DNA of 64,000 bases from Acidimicrobiaceae bacterium (GTDB taxonomy: Bacteria; Actinomycetota; Acidimicrobiia; Acidimicrobiales; RAAP-2), in assembly GCA_003153575.1 (NCBI GenBank), contig PLZW01000035.1:142175-206174 (forward strand), given 5' to 3'. Shown here in pieces: positions 26,098 to 35,559 of this stretch (positions within the stretch are counted from its first letter, which is position 1; each line of letters begins with the position of its first letter). A program made the position numbers and the translations under genes. Below the pieces are notes generated by a model, which did no database searches, was not told the DNA's origin, and worked only from the letters and a program-made list of their open reading frames with translations.

Positions 26098-27831
26098 ATG
26101 CTCGACTACGCGATCCGCAACGGCCTGGTCGTCGACGGCACCGGAGCACCGGGCTTCCGCGCCGACGTCGGGATCAGGGACGGCATGATCGTGGCCGTCG
26201 GGACGGTCACCGAGGTGGCCGCCACCGAGCTCGATGCCGAAGGCCTCGTGGTGGCGCCCGGAATCATCGACCCCCACACCCATTACGACGCCCAGCTCTT
26301 CTGGGACCCGACTGCCTCCCCGTCCAACCTCCACGGCGTCACCACGGTGATCGCCGGCAACTGTGGCTTCACCCTGGCCCCGATCAAGTCGGCGGATCAC
26401 GACTACATCCGCAGGATGATGGCCAAGGTCGAGGGCATGCCGCTGGTCGCCCTCGAGAGCGGCATCGAGTGGGACTGGACCACGTTCGCCGAGTACCTGG
26501 CCCGGCTCGAGGGCAACCTCGGCGTCAACGCCGGCTTCCTGGTGGGCCACTGCGCCATCCGTCGTTGGGTGATGGGACCCGAGCGGGGCCCCGAAGTGGC
26601 CGACGACGCCGAACTGGCCGCCATGACCTCCCTCCTGGCCGAGTCGATCGAGGCCGGCGGTCTCGGCTTCTCGTCGTCGCAGTCGCGGACGCACTCCGAC
26701 GGCGACGGCAACCCGATCTCGTCCCGCTACGCCGACCGGCGCGAGATGCTGGCCTTCTGCGAGGTGGTGCGGGACCACCCCGGCACCACGCTCGAGTACA
26801 TCACCAACGGCTGCCTCGACACCTTCAGCGATGACGAGATCGATCTGATGGTGGCCATGACCACCACGGCGCAGCGCCCGCTCAACTGGAACCTCCTGAC
26901 CGTCGACTCCCGCACCCCGGACAAGACCACCCGCCAGCTCGAGGCCTCGTCGGCCGCCGCCGCCGCCGGGGGCAAGATCGTCGCGCTGACCATGCCGACA
27001 CTGGTCCCCATGAACATGAGCTTCCGCACCCACTGTGCCCTGTTCCTCATCCCCGGTTGGGGTGACGTCATGGGACTGTCCGAGGCGCAGCGGATCGAGA
27101 AGCTCCGCGACCCGGCGGTGCGGGCCGAACTGGACGAGCTGGCCCATTCCGAGGGTGCCGGGGTGTTCCGCCGACTCTCGCACTGGGCCAACTACATCAT
27201 CGGCGACACGTTCGCCCCCGAGAACGCCGGCTACAGCTGGCGCGACGTGGGCTCCATCGCCGAGGAGCAGGGCAAGGAGCCCTTCGACGCCCTCCTCGAC
27301 CTGGTCATCGCCGACGACCTGCGCACCGTCCTGTGGCCCAAGGCCTCGGACGGCGACGCCGCCTCCTGGGAGGCACGCGTCGACGTCTGGAAGGACCCGG
27401 GCGCACTGGTCGGCGGTTCGGACGCCGGCGCCCACCTCGACCGCATGTGCGGCTCCAACTACCCGACGTCGTTCCTCGGGGACTGCCTGCGCAAACGCAA
27501 GCTGGTCCCGATGGAGCAGGCCGTCCACTGGATGACCGAGGCGCCGGCCGACCTGTTCGGCCTCCACGACCGCGGCCGGGTGGCCGAGGGCCTGCGGGCT
27601 GACCTCTTCGTGTTCGACCCGGCCACCGTGGCCTCCGAGCCGGCCACCCTGGTCGAGGATCTGCCCGGCGGCAGCCCCCGGCTGATCGCCGACTCCATCG
27701 GCGTCGTCCGGGTCCTGGTCAACGGGGTCGAGACGGTGGTCGACGGCCAGCCCACCGGCAACCTGCCCGGCACCCTGTTGCGGTCCGGCATCGACACCGT
27801 GACCGTGGACACCTCGGCCGCGGCCGTCTGA
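26098..27831 (+). CDS. Amidohydrolase family protein (N-acyl-D-amino-acid deacylase-like)
   Basis: MLDYAIRNGLVVDGTGAPGFRADVGIRDGMIVAVG...VVAPGIIDPHTHYDAQLFWDPTASPSNLHGVTTVIAGNCGFTLAP...DLFVFDPATV. Confidence 0.88.
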   Translation: MLDYAIRNGLVVDGTGAPGFRADVGIRDGMIVAVGTVTEVAATELDAEGLVVAPGIIDPHTHYDAQLFWDPTASPSNLHGVTTVIAGNCGFTLAPIKSADHDYIRRMMAKVEGMPLVALESGIEWDWTTFAEYLARLEGNLGVNAGFLVGHCAIRRWVMGPERGPEVADDAELAAMTSLLAESIEAGGLGFSSSQSRTHSDGDGNPISSRYADRREMLAFCEVVRDHPGTTLEYITNGCLDTFSDDEIDLMVAMTTTAQRPLNWNLLTVDSRTPDKTTRQLEASSAAAAAGGKIVALTMPTLVPMNMSFRTHCALFLIPGWGDVMGLSEAQRIEKLRDPAVRAELDELAHSEGAGVFRRLSHWANYIIGDTFAPENAGYSWRDVGSIAEEQGKEPFDALLDLVIADDLRTVLWPKASDGDAASWEARVDVWKDPGALVGGSDAGAHLDRMCGSNYPTSFLGDCLRKRKLVPMEQAVHWMTEAPADLFGLHDRGRVAEGLRADLFVFDPATVASEPATLVEDLPGGSPRLIADSIGVVRVLVNGVETVVDGQPTGNLPGTLLRSGIDTVTVDTSAAAV

Positions 27832-27936
27832 GCCCCCAGGCCCGGGCCGGACCGGGCCGGCCCCATCGCCTCGCATCGCAGCACCGACCCACCGCACCGC
27901 CACCAGCACCACCTCCACCAGAACAGGGGACACACC

Positions 27937-29406
27937 ATGGGAAGCACGGTCACCAAGGACGAGTCGCAGCTCCTGATCGGGGGCAAATGGGTCGACGCCG
28001 GCAACGGCACCTACGAGATTCTCAACCCGGCCACCGAGGAGGTCGTCGGCCAGGCCCCCAACGCGTCGGTGGCCGATGCCGAAGCGGCCGCCGCCGCGGC
28101 GCGCGAGGCCTTCCCGGCCTGGGCGGCCACTCCGGTCGAGGAGCGCCTCGCCCTGCTGAAGAAGGCCGCCGAGGCGATCCGGGCCAAGAACGACGAGTTG
28201 GTGCCCCTGGTGATCGCCGAGACCGGGGCCACCGCGTCCGTCGGCTCGCGCATGCAGGTCCCGATCAGCGCCGACCGGTTCGAGCGCTACAGCCGCGACC
28301 TCCGCCACGTCCAGGAGTCGATGCTCCCCCCGATCGCCACCGCCGCCACCCCGCTGGCCCCCGGGGGCCTCATCAGTGCCCTCGCCTACCGCCAGCCGGT
28401 CGGCGTGGTGGCCGCCATCGCCAGCTACAACTTCCCGTTGACCAACATGGCCGGCAAAGTGGCCCCGGCACTGGCCATGGGCAACGCCGTGGTCATCAAG
28501 CCCGCCCCCCAGGACCCGCTGGCTGTCGTGGAGCTGGCCAGGGTGTTGGACGAGGTCGGGTTCCCGCCCGGCGTGGTCAACCTGGTGTGCTCGCAGGGCC
28601 CCGAGCCGGCCAGCGTGCTGACCTCGTCCCCGGACGTCGACATGGTGTCGTTCACCGGGTCCACCTCGGTCGGCCAGCGCATCGCCGCGGCCGGCGCGCC
28701 GACCATGAAGCGCCTGCTGATGGAGCTCGGTGGCAAGGGCGCCGCCGTGGTGTTCGAGGATGCCGACCTGAAGGCCGCCATCATGGCCATCGGGTCCACG
28801 TGGGCCTTCCACTCCGGCCAGATCTGCACCGCCCCCACCCGGGCTGTGGTTCACCGGAGCATCTTCGACCAGGTGGTCGAAGGTCTGAAGGCCTTCGCCG
28901 GCCGCCTCACGGTGGGCGACCCGCGCGAAGCCACCACGGTGGTCGGACCGGTCATCTCCGGCGCCCAGCAGCAGCGGATCCTCGACTACATCGAGTCCGG
29001 CCGCGCCGAAGGCGAGGTCGTGTTGGGCGGCGGGCGGCCCGAGCACATGGAGCGGGGCTACTACGTCGAGCCCACGCTCATCACCGGGACCAACGACATG
29101 AAGTCGGCCCGCGAGGAGATCTTCGGACCGGTCGTCGTGGCCATCCCGTTCGACGACGACGACGAGGGGATCGCCATCGCCAACGACTCGGAGTTCGGCC
29201 TGTACGACTACGTGTTCTCGGGCGACACCGCCCGGGCGTTCCGGGTGGCCAAGCTCCTACGGGCCGGCCACGTGGGCATCAACACCGCGCAGCGCAACAT
29301 GGACGCCCCGTTCGGCGGCTTCAAGATGAGCGGCATCGGCCGCGACGGTGGCGACTACAGCTTGGAGGCCTACTCCGAGCTCCAGTCGATCATCTGGGCC
29401 GGCTGA
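27937..29406 (+). CDS. Aldehyde dehydrogenase family protein
   Basis: QLLIGGKWVDAGNGTYEILNPATEEVVGQAP...FTGSTSVGQRIAAAGAPTMKRLLMELGGKGAAVVFEDADL...GQICTAPTR...FGGFKMSGIGRDGG. Confidence 0.93.
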   Translation: MGSTVTKDESQLLIGGKWVDAGNGTYEILNPATEEVVGQAPNASVADAEAAAAAAREAFPAWAATPVEERLALLKKAAEAIRAKNDELVPLVIAETGATASVGSRMQVPISADRFERYSRDLRHVQESMLPPIATAATPLAPGGLISALAYRQPVGVVAAIASYNFPLTNMAGKVAPALAMGNAVVIKPAPQDPLAVVELARVLDEVGFPPGVVNLVCSQGPEPASVLTSSPDVDMVSFTGSTSVGQRIAAAGAPTMKRLLMELGGKGAAVVFEDADLKAAIMAIGSTWAFHSGQICTAPTRAVVHRSIFDQVVEGLKAFAGRLTVGDPREATTVVGPVISGAQQQRILDYIESGRAEGEVVLGGGRPEHMERGYYVEPTLITGTNDMKSAREEIFGPVVVAIPFDDDDEGIAIANDSEFGLYDYVFSGDTARAFRVAKLLRAGHVGINTAQRNMDAPFGGFKMSGIGRDGGDYSLEAYSELQSIIWAG

Positions 29407-29449
29407 CCGGGTCGAGCCCCGGCCGCGCCGGACCGGCGGTGCCGGTCAG
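29403..29449. terminator. Bidirectional terminator-like hairpin between convergent ALDH and CAP-repeat genes
   Basis: CTGACCGG...CCGGTCAG perfect 8-bp arms, each arm carrying the TGA stop of one gene. Confidence 0.6.
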
Positions 29450-31014
29450 TGGGCGCCGAAGAAGGGGGTGCCGTAGGCGAACACGCCGCCGTCCGCGCCC
29501 ACCATCCAGTAGGCGTTGTTCGCCCGGTCGACCTCCATCCCGACCACCGGGGCCGTGAGGTGCAGTGCACCTGCGCTGCCCCGGAAGGGGGCGTCGCCGA
29601 AGGCGAAGATGCCGCCGTCCGCGCCTACCAGCCAGTAGCCGGAGCCGGTGGCGTCACGGTCCATACCGACCACCGGGGCGTTGAGGGGCTGGCCGCCGGC
29701 GGAGCCCCTGAAGGCGGCGCTGCCGAAGGCGAAGATGCCGCCGTCACGCGCCACCAGCCAGTAGCCGGAGCCGGCGGCGTCAACGGCCATGCCGACCACC
29801 GGGGCGTTGAGGGCCCGGCCGCCCTCCGAGCCACTGAAGACGGCGTCGCCGAAGGCGAAGATGCCGCCGTCGCTCGCCACCAGCCAATAGCCCCTGCCGT
29901 CGGGGGTCGGTGCCATGTCGACCACCGGGGCGTTGAGCGGGAGGTTGCCCGTCGAGCCGTAGAAGCCGGCGTCGCCGAAACCGAAGATCCCTCCGTCGGC
30001 ACCCACCAGCCAGTAGCCCTTGCCGTCGGGGGTGGCCACGATGTGGGTGATCGGCGCGGCCAGCGACTTGCCGGCCATCGAGCCGTAGGCTCCGGCATTG
30101 CCGTGGGGCGAGACGGAGCCTGCCGCCGTGGCCAGCCAGTACCCGGCGTCACGAGCCGAGGCGGCCATCCCGACGAACGAGTCGACCGAGGGGCCGGGAA
30201 CGGAGGGGAGCTCGTTCGGGACCGAGGGGACGGGGTATGGATAGGGGTAGCGACCGCCGGTGGCCGTGATGGCGTCGTTGGGTCCCATGACCTGGCCCGG
30301 GCAGTACACGGGCGATCCGGTTCCGGTGCCGGCCACTTCCGGTCCGGCCGAGACCGGATTGCCCTCCACCGAGTTCTGGGCGGCCTGGCGGCCGAGTGCG
30401 GAGCCGAGGGTGCCGTAGACGAACCCGAACAGCTCCACCGTCCAGGCCTGGCCACCGCTGCACGTGACCCCGATGCCGACGGTGTCATAGCCGGCGTTCA
30501 GCATGTTCTGGCGGTGGCCGGCCGAGGCCATGTATGCGCTCTCCATGCCGTCCGAGCCGTCGCCGGGCCAGAAGCCGTTGCCCGAACTGCCGGCGTTGCT
30601 GGCCAGCATGCACAGCTGGCTGGGCGAGGGGGACGGGCCGCAGCCGGACAGCGGGGCGTCTTGGACGACACCGGTGGAGGCGATGTAGTTCGACCACGCC
30701 TCAGCCGCCGCGTTCAGTCCGGCGTCCATGACGAGCGGGGGCACCGGCTGTCCCGGCGAGTTGCGCACCGCCCGCTCGGCGTTCATGCGGGCCACCAGGT
30801 CGCCGCCGTACAGGGCCTGGACGGACCCGACGTCGTTGGCCGATGGTGCGGCCGCGGCCCGGCCGGAGGACAGCGGTCCCACCGGGGAGAACGCGGCGGC
30901 TGACACCAGCACCACGGCGGTGCAGGCCCCGGTCAGGGCGCGTCGCCAGGTCGGTGTCGATGCCGCCGACCGGCTCCGGTCGCCGGGGCGCGTGGTTCCG
31001 TCGATCCTCTGCAT
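29446..31014 (-). CDS. Secreted protein: N-terminal CAP/SCP domain plus C-terminal DGGIFAFGDA/GYWLV repeats
   Basis: MQRIDGTTRPG... signal/TM; LVARMNAERAVRNSPGQPVPPLVMDAGLNAAAEAWSNYIAS...SAGHRQNMLNAGYDTVGIGVTC...WTVELFG; then multiple GYWLVASDGGIFAFGDAVFSGSEGGRALNAPVVGMAVD repeats; start codon approximate. Confidence 0.82.
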   Translation of the reverse strand: MQRIDGTTRPGDRSRSAASTPTWRRALTGACTAVVLVSAAAFSPVGPLSSGRAAAAPSANDVGSVQALYGGDLVARMNAERAVRNSPGQPVPPLVMDAGLNAAAEAWSNYIASTGVVQDAPLSGCGPSPSPSQLCMLASNAGSSGNGFWPGDGSDGMESAYMASAGHRQNMLNAGYDTVGIGVTCSGGQAWTVELFGFVYGTLGSALGRQAAQNSVEGNPVSAGPEVAGTGTGSPVYCPGQVMGPNDAITATGGRYPYPYPVPSVPNELPSVPGPSVDSFVGMAASARDAGYWLATAAGSVSPHGNAGAYGSMAGKSLAAPITHIVATPDGKGYWLVGADGGIFGFGDAGFYGSTGNLPLNAPVVDMAPTPDGRGYWLVASDGGIFAFGDAVFSGSEGGRALNAPVVGMAVDAAGSGYWLVARDGGIFAFGSAAFRGSAGGQPLNAPVVGMDRDATGSGYWLVGADGGIFAFGDAPFRGSAGALHLTAPVVGMEVDRANNAYWMVGADGGVFAYGTPFFGAH

Positions 31015-31190
31015 AGCTGCACCGTTCCTGTCCGGGGTGTACGTCACGGTCTGGAGTCCCTCGAAGTTCGCGACCGAGTACCGGGGTGGCTCTCCGGTCC
31101 TCGGTCAGGCCTGCTTCTCTCCGTACCTATCGGCATGTCGGGCCGAAAACTGTTGCCCGGATCGGCTACAACTGGGTCGTGCCCGTGCCC

Positions 31191-32177
31191 GTGCCCCCAT
31201 CGATCCCCGCGTCCTTCACCGAGATGGCGAAACGGGTCTCCAACTGGGGCCGCTGGGGTCCCGACGACCAGATCGGGACCCTCAACCTCATCGACGGGGC
31301 CGCCCGCCTGCGCGGGGTGGCGTCGGTGGTCGACGGCGCCGCCTTCCCGCTCGGGATCCCCATGTCGGAGGCCGAGGGCATCCAGATGGGGTTCGTCGAA
31401 GGTCGGGTCAATCCGTCCCGCACCATGGTGTCGGTCAACGCCCCCCAGAGCGACGATCCCGAGTGGATCGCCTTCTCCGAGGACGTCGTCACCTTCGCCC
31501 TGCAGTGCGCCACCCACTGGGACGGCCTGGCCCACACCTCCTACGGGGCCGGACCCGATGGTGGCCGCCTCTACAACGGCTACCCGGCCTCGTCGATCAC
31601 CGAGGAGGGCGCCTCACTCCTCGGGATCCAGCAGATCTCGACCCTGGTGTCCCGGGGCGTCCTGCTCGACGTGGCCCGCGCCAAGGGGCTCGAGCTGTTG
31701 GAGCCCGGCTACCCCATCACCCCGGGCGACCTCGACGCCGCCTGCGCCCTCGGGGGACTCACCGTCCAGCCGGGAGACGTGGTTCTGGTCCGCACGGGCC
31801 AGGCCGCCCACCTCGCCCTTCCGGGGCGACCCGGCATCGGGGGCGCGCCCCCGGTCCGGAACCTGATCGCCTACACCTGGCCCACCCCGGGACTGACCGT
31901 CGCCACCGCCGCGTGGTTCCACGACGGCGACGTGGCGGCGGTGGCCATCGACAACATGGTCCTCGAGGTCTATCCCTGCGAGTCAGACGACCTGTTCCTG
32001 CCCGTCCACCTCCTCCATCTGGTGGAGATGGGTATGACCCAGGGCCAGAACTGGTTCCTCGACGACCTGGCCGATGCCTGCGCGTCCGACGGTCGCTACA
32101 CGTTCCTGCTGAACGCCACGCCGTTGCCATTCACCGGGGCACTCGGCTCACCGGTCAACCCGGTCGCCCTGCGCTGA
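31191..32177 (+). CDS. Cyclase family protein (kynurenine formamidase-like fold)
   Basis: WGRWGPDDQIGTLNLIDGAARLRGVASVVDGAAFPLGIPM...ATHWDGLAHTSYG...TVQPGDVVLVRTGQ; start approximate. Confidence 0.82.
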   Translation: MPPSIPASFTEMAKRVSNWGRWGPDDQIGTLNLIDGAARLRGVASVVDGAAFPLGIPMSEAEGIQMGFVEGRVNPSRTMVSVNAPQSDDPEWIAFSEDVVTFALQCATHWDGLAHTSYGAGPDGGRLYNGYPASSITEEGASLLGIQQISTLVSRGVLLDVARAKGLELLEPGYPITPGDLDAACALGGLTVQPGDVVLVRTGQAAHLALPGRPGIGGAPPVRNLIAYTWPTPGLTVATAAWFHDGDVAAVAIDNMVLEVYPCESDDLFLPVHLLHLVEMGMTQGQNWFLDDLADACASDGRYTFLLNATPLPFTGALGSPVNPVALR

Positions 32178-32207
32178 TCCTGTTGGTCGAGTGCCGGACA
32201 TCGCCGT

Positions 32208-32987
32208 TCAGGCGCGCCCGCGGCCCCGTCCCCTGGACGTCCGGGCGGCCGCCGCGCCGCCGCCCACCACCGGCCCGGTGCGGGGTGCCGGGCTCTCCGA
32301 CCCGGGCACCCGGGCCCCAGCGGGCGCGGGCCGGCCGGTCACCGACCAGTGGAGCAGGCGGGCCTGGCTGTCGACGAGCGAGGCGGTGCGGATCCCCCAG
32401 AACTCGAAGCCGTAGCGGTGGCCCGCCACCTGGGCCAGCATGGCGATCAAGGTCCCGGCGGCCGCCATCGGGTCGGCACCGGCGGGCGAACCCGAGCTCC
32501 CGGCCTGATTGGCGATGACCCGGGCGAGGGTGACCGTCACCGCGTTGAGCGCCCGGACCCGCAGCCCCTGGAACCGGAGGTCACCCTCCACGGTGGTCAG
32601 CTCGACGACCCGGAAGACGGCCCGGTTGCGTTCCCAGTAGTCCATGAAGCCCTCGACCACGGCGACGGCCGTGTCCCACGATGCCTCCTCCGACCAATTG
32701 CCGGAAACGACTTCGGCGAGCACGCCGGCACCGTCGACCAGCTCCTCGGCCAGGACGGTGATGGCCGCTTCGACGTTCTCGAAGTACTGGTAGAAGGTGG
32801 CCGGCGAGGTGCCGGCCTGGCGGGCGATATCGATGACCTTGATCGAGCGCCACGGGGTGGCCACGAGCAGCTCGGCCGTGCACTCCAGCAGGCGCTGGCG
32901 GGTGGCCAGGCCCCGACGACCGGGTACGCGGCCGTCGGTGGTGGCGATGAGTTCCGTGTCGTCTTCGGTGGACTCGGCGGTGGGCAT
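32208..32987 (-). CDS. TetR family transcriptional regulator
   Basis: RQRLLECTAELLVATPWRSIKVIDIARQAGTSPATFYQYFENVEAAITVLAEELV. Confidence 0.9.
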   Translation of the reverse strand: MPTAESTEDDTELIATTDGRVPGRRGLATRQRLLECTAELLVATPWRSIKVIDIARQAGTSPATFYQYFENVEAAITVLAEELVDGAGVLAEVVSGNWSEEASWDTAVAVVEGFMDYWERNRAVFRVVELTTVEGDLRFQGLRVRALNAVTVTLARVIANQAGSSGSPAGADPMAAAGTLIAMLAQVAGHRYGFEFWGIRTASLVDSQARLLHWSVTGRPAPAGARVPGSESPAPRTGPVVGGGAAAARTSRGRGRGRA

Positions 32988-33033
32988 GGCGGCCCATCGT
33001 ACCGAGGGCGACCGCCCCGGGGACGGGCCCGAC

Positions 33034-33048
33034 GCGATCGCCGATCGC
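33034..33048. promoter_or_regulatory. Inverted repeat between divergent TetR genes
   Basis: GCGATC-GCC-GATCGC. Confidence 0.3.
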
Positions 33049-33131
33049 ATCCCGTCGCCCCTGGTGGCTGCGCCGGCGCGGCCTCCGGGGTGGCCCAAGC
33101 CGGGAAATCGTGTCCGACTAGGGTATTCACC

Positions 33132-33734
33132 ATGGCGAACGGTCCGGTGCCGCGCACCTTGACGCGGGCTCAGCAGGCCCGCCGTCAGCGCGTGGTCGAC
33201 GCCGCCATGACCCTGGCGTTGGACGGGGGCTACGAGTCGGTCCAGATGCGCGACGTCGCCGCCCGGGCCGACGTGGCCATGGGCACCGTCTACCGCTACT
33301 TCACCAGCAAGGATCACCTGCTGGCGGCCGCCCTGGTGCACTGGGTTGAACAGCTGGACAGCCGCCTGGCCCAGAACCCGGCCCAGGGTGCGAGCCCGGC
33401 CGAGCGGGTCATCGACGCCCTCGACCGGGCCCTGCGGTCGATGGGGCGCCAGCCGCAGCTGGTCGGCGCCGTGTTCACCGCGCTGGCCTCGCCCGACCCC
33501 GCGGCCATCGAGTGCCAACAACAGGTGTCGGTGCTGATGGAGGGGATCATCACCCGGGCCATCGGCGAGCCCCAACCGCCGGACATCAGCGACCGGGCCC
33601 GGATCTTGGGCCACGTCTGGTACTCGGCCCTGGTCGGCTGGGTGAACGGCTGGAGCAACATGAACCGCGTGCACGACGAGCTCGTGGTGGCCATCGGCCT
33701 CCTGCTGCCCGTCGAGGTCTACGCCGAGGTCTGA
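33132..33734 (+). CDS. TetR family regulator, KstR-like
   Basis: RRQRVVDAAMTLALDGGYESVQMRDVAARADVAMGTVYRYFTSKDHLLAAALVHW closely matches the remembered HTH of mycobacterial KstR. Confidence 0.85.
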   Translation: MANGPVPRTLTRAQQARRQRVVDAAMTLALDGGYESVQMRDVAARADVAMGTVYRYFTSKDHLLAAALVHWVEQLDSRLAQNPAQGASPAERVIDALDRALRSMGRQPQLVGAVFTALASPDPAAIECQQQVSVLMEGIITRAIGEPQPPDISDRARILGHVWYSALVGWVNGWSNMNRVHDELVVAIGLLLPVEVYAEV

Positions 33735-33782
33735 TCGACCGCACGTCCTTTCGTACCGTCCCGCCGGACGCTACGGTCGTTC

Positions 33783-34748
33783 ATGACCTCCGCCATCGAG
33801 GTGCGCGACCTGAGCAAGCAGTTCAGGTCGGTCCGCGCCGTGGACCACCTGACCTTCGAGGTCGCCGAGGGCCGGGTCACCGGGTTCCTCGGCCCCAACG
33901 GCTCGGGCAAGACGACCACCCTGCGGATGCTGCTCGGCCTGGTGTCGATCACCAGTGGCGGCGCCACCTTCGGCGGCCGCCGCTACCTCGACCTGGACCA
34001 CCCAATCCACCACGTGGGCGCCGCCCTCGAGGCCACCAGCTTCCACCCGAGTCGTCGGGCCGAGGACCACCTGAAGACGGTGGCGCTGGCCAGCGGCATC
34101 CCGCTCACCCGCGTGGCGGAGACGCTGGACCTCGTCGGCCTCACTGATGTGGCCCGGCGGCGGGTCGGCAAGTTCTCCCTCGGCATGCGCCAGCGCCTGC
34201 AGCTGGCCACCGCAGTGCTTGGTGACCCCGAGATCCTGATCCTCGACGAGCCGGCCAACGGGCTCGACCCCCAGGGCATCCAGTGGCTGCGCACCTTCAT
34301 CCGCCATCAGGCCTCGCTCGGTCACGCCGTGCTGGTCTCCTCCCACCTCCTGTCGGAGATGGAGGAGACGGTCGACGACGTGGTCATCATCTCGCAGGGG
34401 AAGCTGGTGCTCCAGACCACGCTCGCCGACATGGCCGCCCAGGCCGGCACCGGCACGGGCCTGCGCATCCGGACCCCCGAGATCAACCGGCTGGCCGAAG
34501 TGCTCAACGCCGTCCCCGTGGGCTGGCGCCAGACCGCTCCCGACACCCTGGTCATCGACGGAGCCACACCGGAATGGTTCGGTCCGTTCGCCGCCCACCA
34601 CCGGATCGTCCTCTACGAGCTGATCAACGAGCGGGGCAGCCTGGAGGACGTCTTCCTCCGACTGACCCACGGGTTCGATACGGCCCATCCACCCGACCAC
34701 TCCGGCGGCCAGTCGGCGCCTTTCCGCATGCCCGAGGCGTCAGCATGA
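33783..34748 (+). CDS. ABC transporter ATP-binding protein
   Basis: GFLGPNGSGKTTTLRMLLGL (Walker A), FSLGMRQRLQLATAVLGDPEILILDEPANGLDP. Confidence 0.95.
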   Translation: MTSAIEVRDLSKQFRSVRAVDHLTFEVAEGRVTGFLGPNGSGKTTTLRMLLGLVSITSGGATFGGRRYLDLDHPIHHVGAALEATSFHPSRRAEDHLKTVALASGIPLTRVAETLDLVGLTDVARRRVGKFSLGMRQRLQLATAVLGDPEILILDEPANGLDPQGIQWLRTFIRHQASLGHAVLVSSHLLSEMEETVDDVVIISQGKLVLQTTLADMAAQAGTGTGLRIRTPEINRLAEVLNAVPVGWRQTAPDTLVIDGATPEWFGPFAAHHRIVLYELINERGSLEDVFLRLTHGFDTAHPPDHSGGQSAPFRMPEASA

Positions 34749-35515
34749 TCGCCGTCATCCGCTCGGAGCTCCTCAAGATCCGGACCACTGCGGTCCCGTG
34801 GGTGCTGGCCGGCATCGCCGTCCTCATCAACGGGCTGCTGATCCTGGTCATCTACCTCAGCCAGAACTACGGCGGGCCTGGCGACGATGTGCCCCACACC
34901 ACCCAGCAGCTGCGGAACCTACTCGGCTCCGGATTCCAGGGCTACCTGCTGGCCCTGATCCTGGGCGTGCTCCTCATCACCATCGAGTTCCGGCACAAGA
35001 CGGTCACCACCTCGTTCCTGGTCACGCCCCGGCGCCCGGCCTTCGTGGCCGGCAAGCTGATCACCGCGGCCATCCTCGGTGCGCTGCTCGGCGTGCTGAT
35101 GCTGATCGTCGCCCTGGTCGGAGGCGGGCTGACGCTCACGGCCCGGGGCGGGTCGTTCACGGGCCTCGTCCACCAGATCCCGGCTGTCGCCCCCGGCTTC
35201 ATCCTGGTCTTCGCCCTGTTCTCGATCCTCGGGGTGGGCATCGGGTCGATCCTCACCAACCAGGTGGCGGCCATCATGGTCAGCCTCGGGTGGTTCATCA
35301 TCCTCGAGGCGATCCTGGTCGGCCTGGTCCACGGCGCCTTCAAGTGGGTGCCGACGGGCGCGGCCGACGCCGCGTCCAACCTGACCCGCAACGGGGGAAA
35401 TGGGATCCACCTCACTTTGTTCTCCTGGTGGCAGGGCGGCCTGCTCATGCTCGTCTACGGGCTGGTCTTCGCCGGCATCGGCTCGATCCTGCTCACGAGC
35501 CGCGACATCACCTGA
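34745..35515 (+). CDS. ABC transporter permease (ABC-2 type)
   Basis: MIAVIRSELLKIRTTAVPWVLAGIAVLINGLLI...ITIEFRHKTVTTSFLVTPRRPAFVAGKLITAA; overlaps the ATPase gene. Confidence 0.88.
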   Translation: MIAVIRSELLKIRTTAVPWVLAGIAVLINGLLILVIYLSQNYGGPGDDVPHTTQQLRNLLGSGFQGYLLALILGVLLITIEFRHKTVTTSFLVTPRRPAFVAGKLITAAILGALLGVLMLIVALVGGGLTLTARGGSFTGLVHQIPAVAPGFILVFALFSILGVGIGSILTNQVAAIMVSLGWFIILEAILVGLVHGAFKWVPTGAADAASNLTRNGGNGIHLTLFSWWQGGLLMLVYGLVFAGIGSILLTSRDIT

Positions 35516-35559
35516 GCGCGTCGCGGGCCCGGCCGGGTGCCTCGCCGTAGGCTCGGTCG

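Noticed and set aside
26050-29046. 998-aa antisense ORF spanning amidohydrolase and ALDH genes
   Set aside because: Crosses two confidently coding sense genes; typical GC-skewed codon-position artefact.
29446-30120. Apparent DNA tandem repeats
   Set aside because: Explained by protein-level DGGIFAFGDA repeats within a coding sequence, not a CRISPR or minisatellite.
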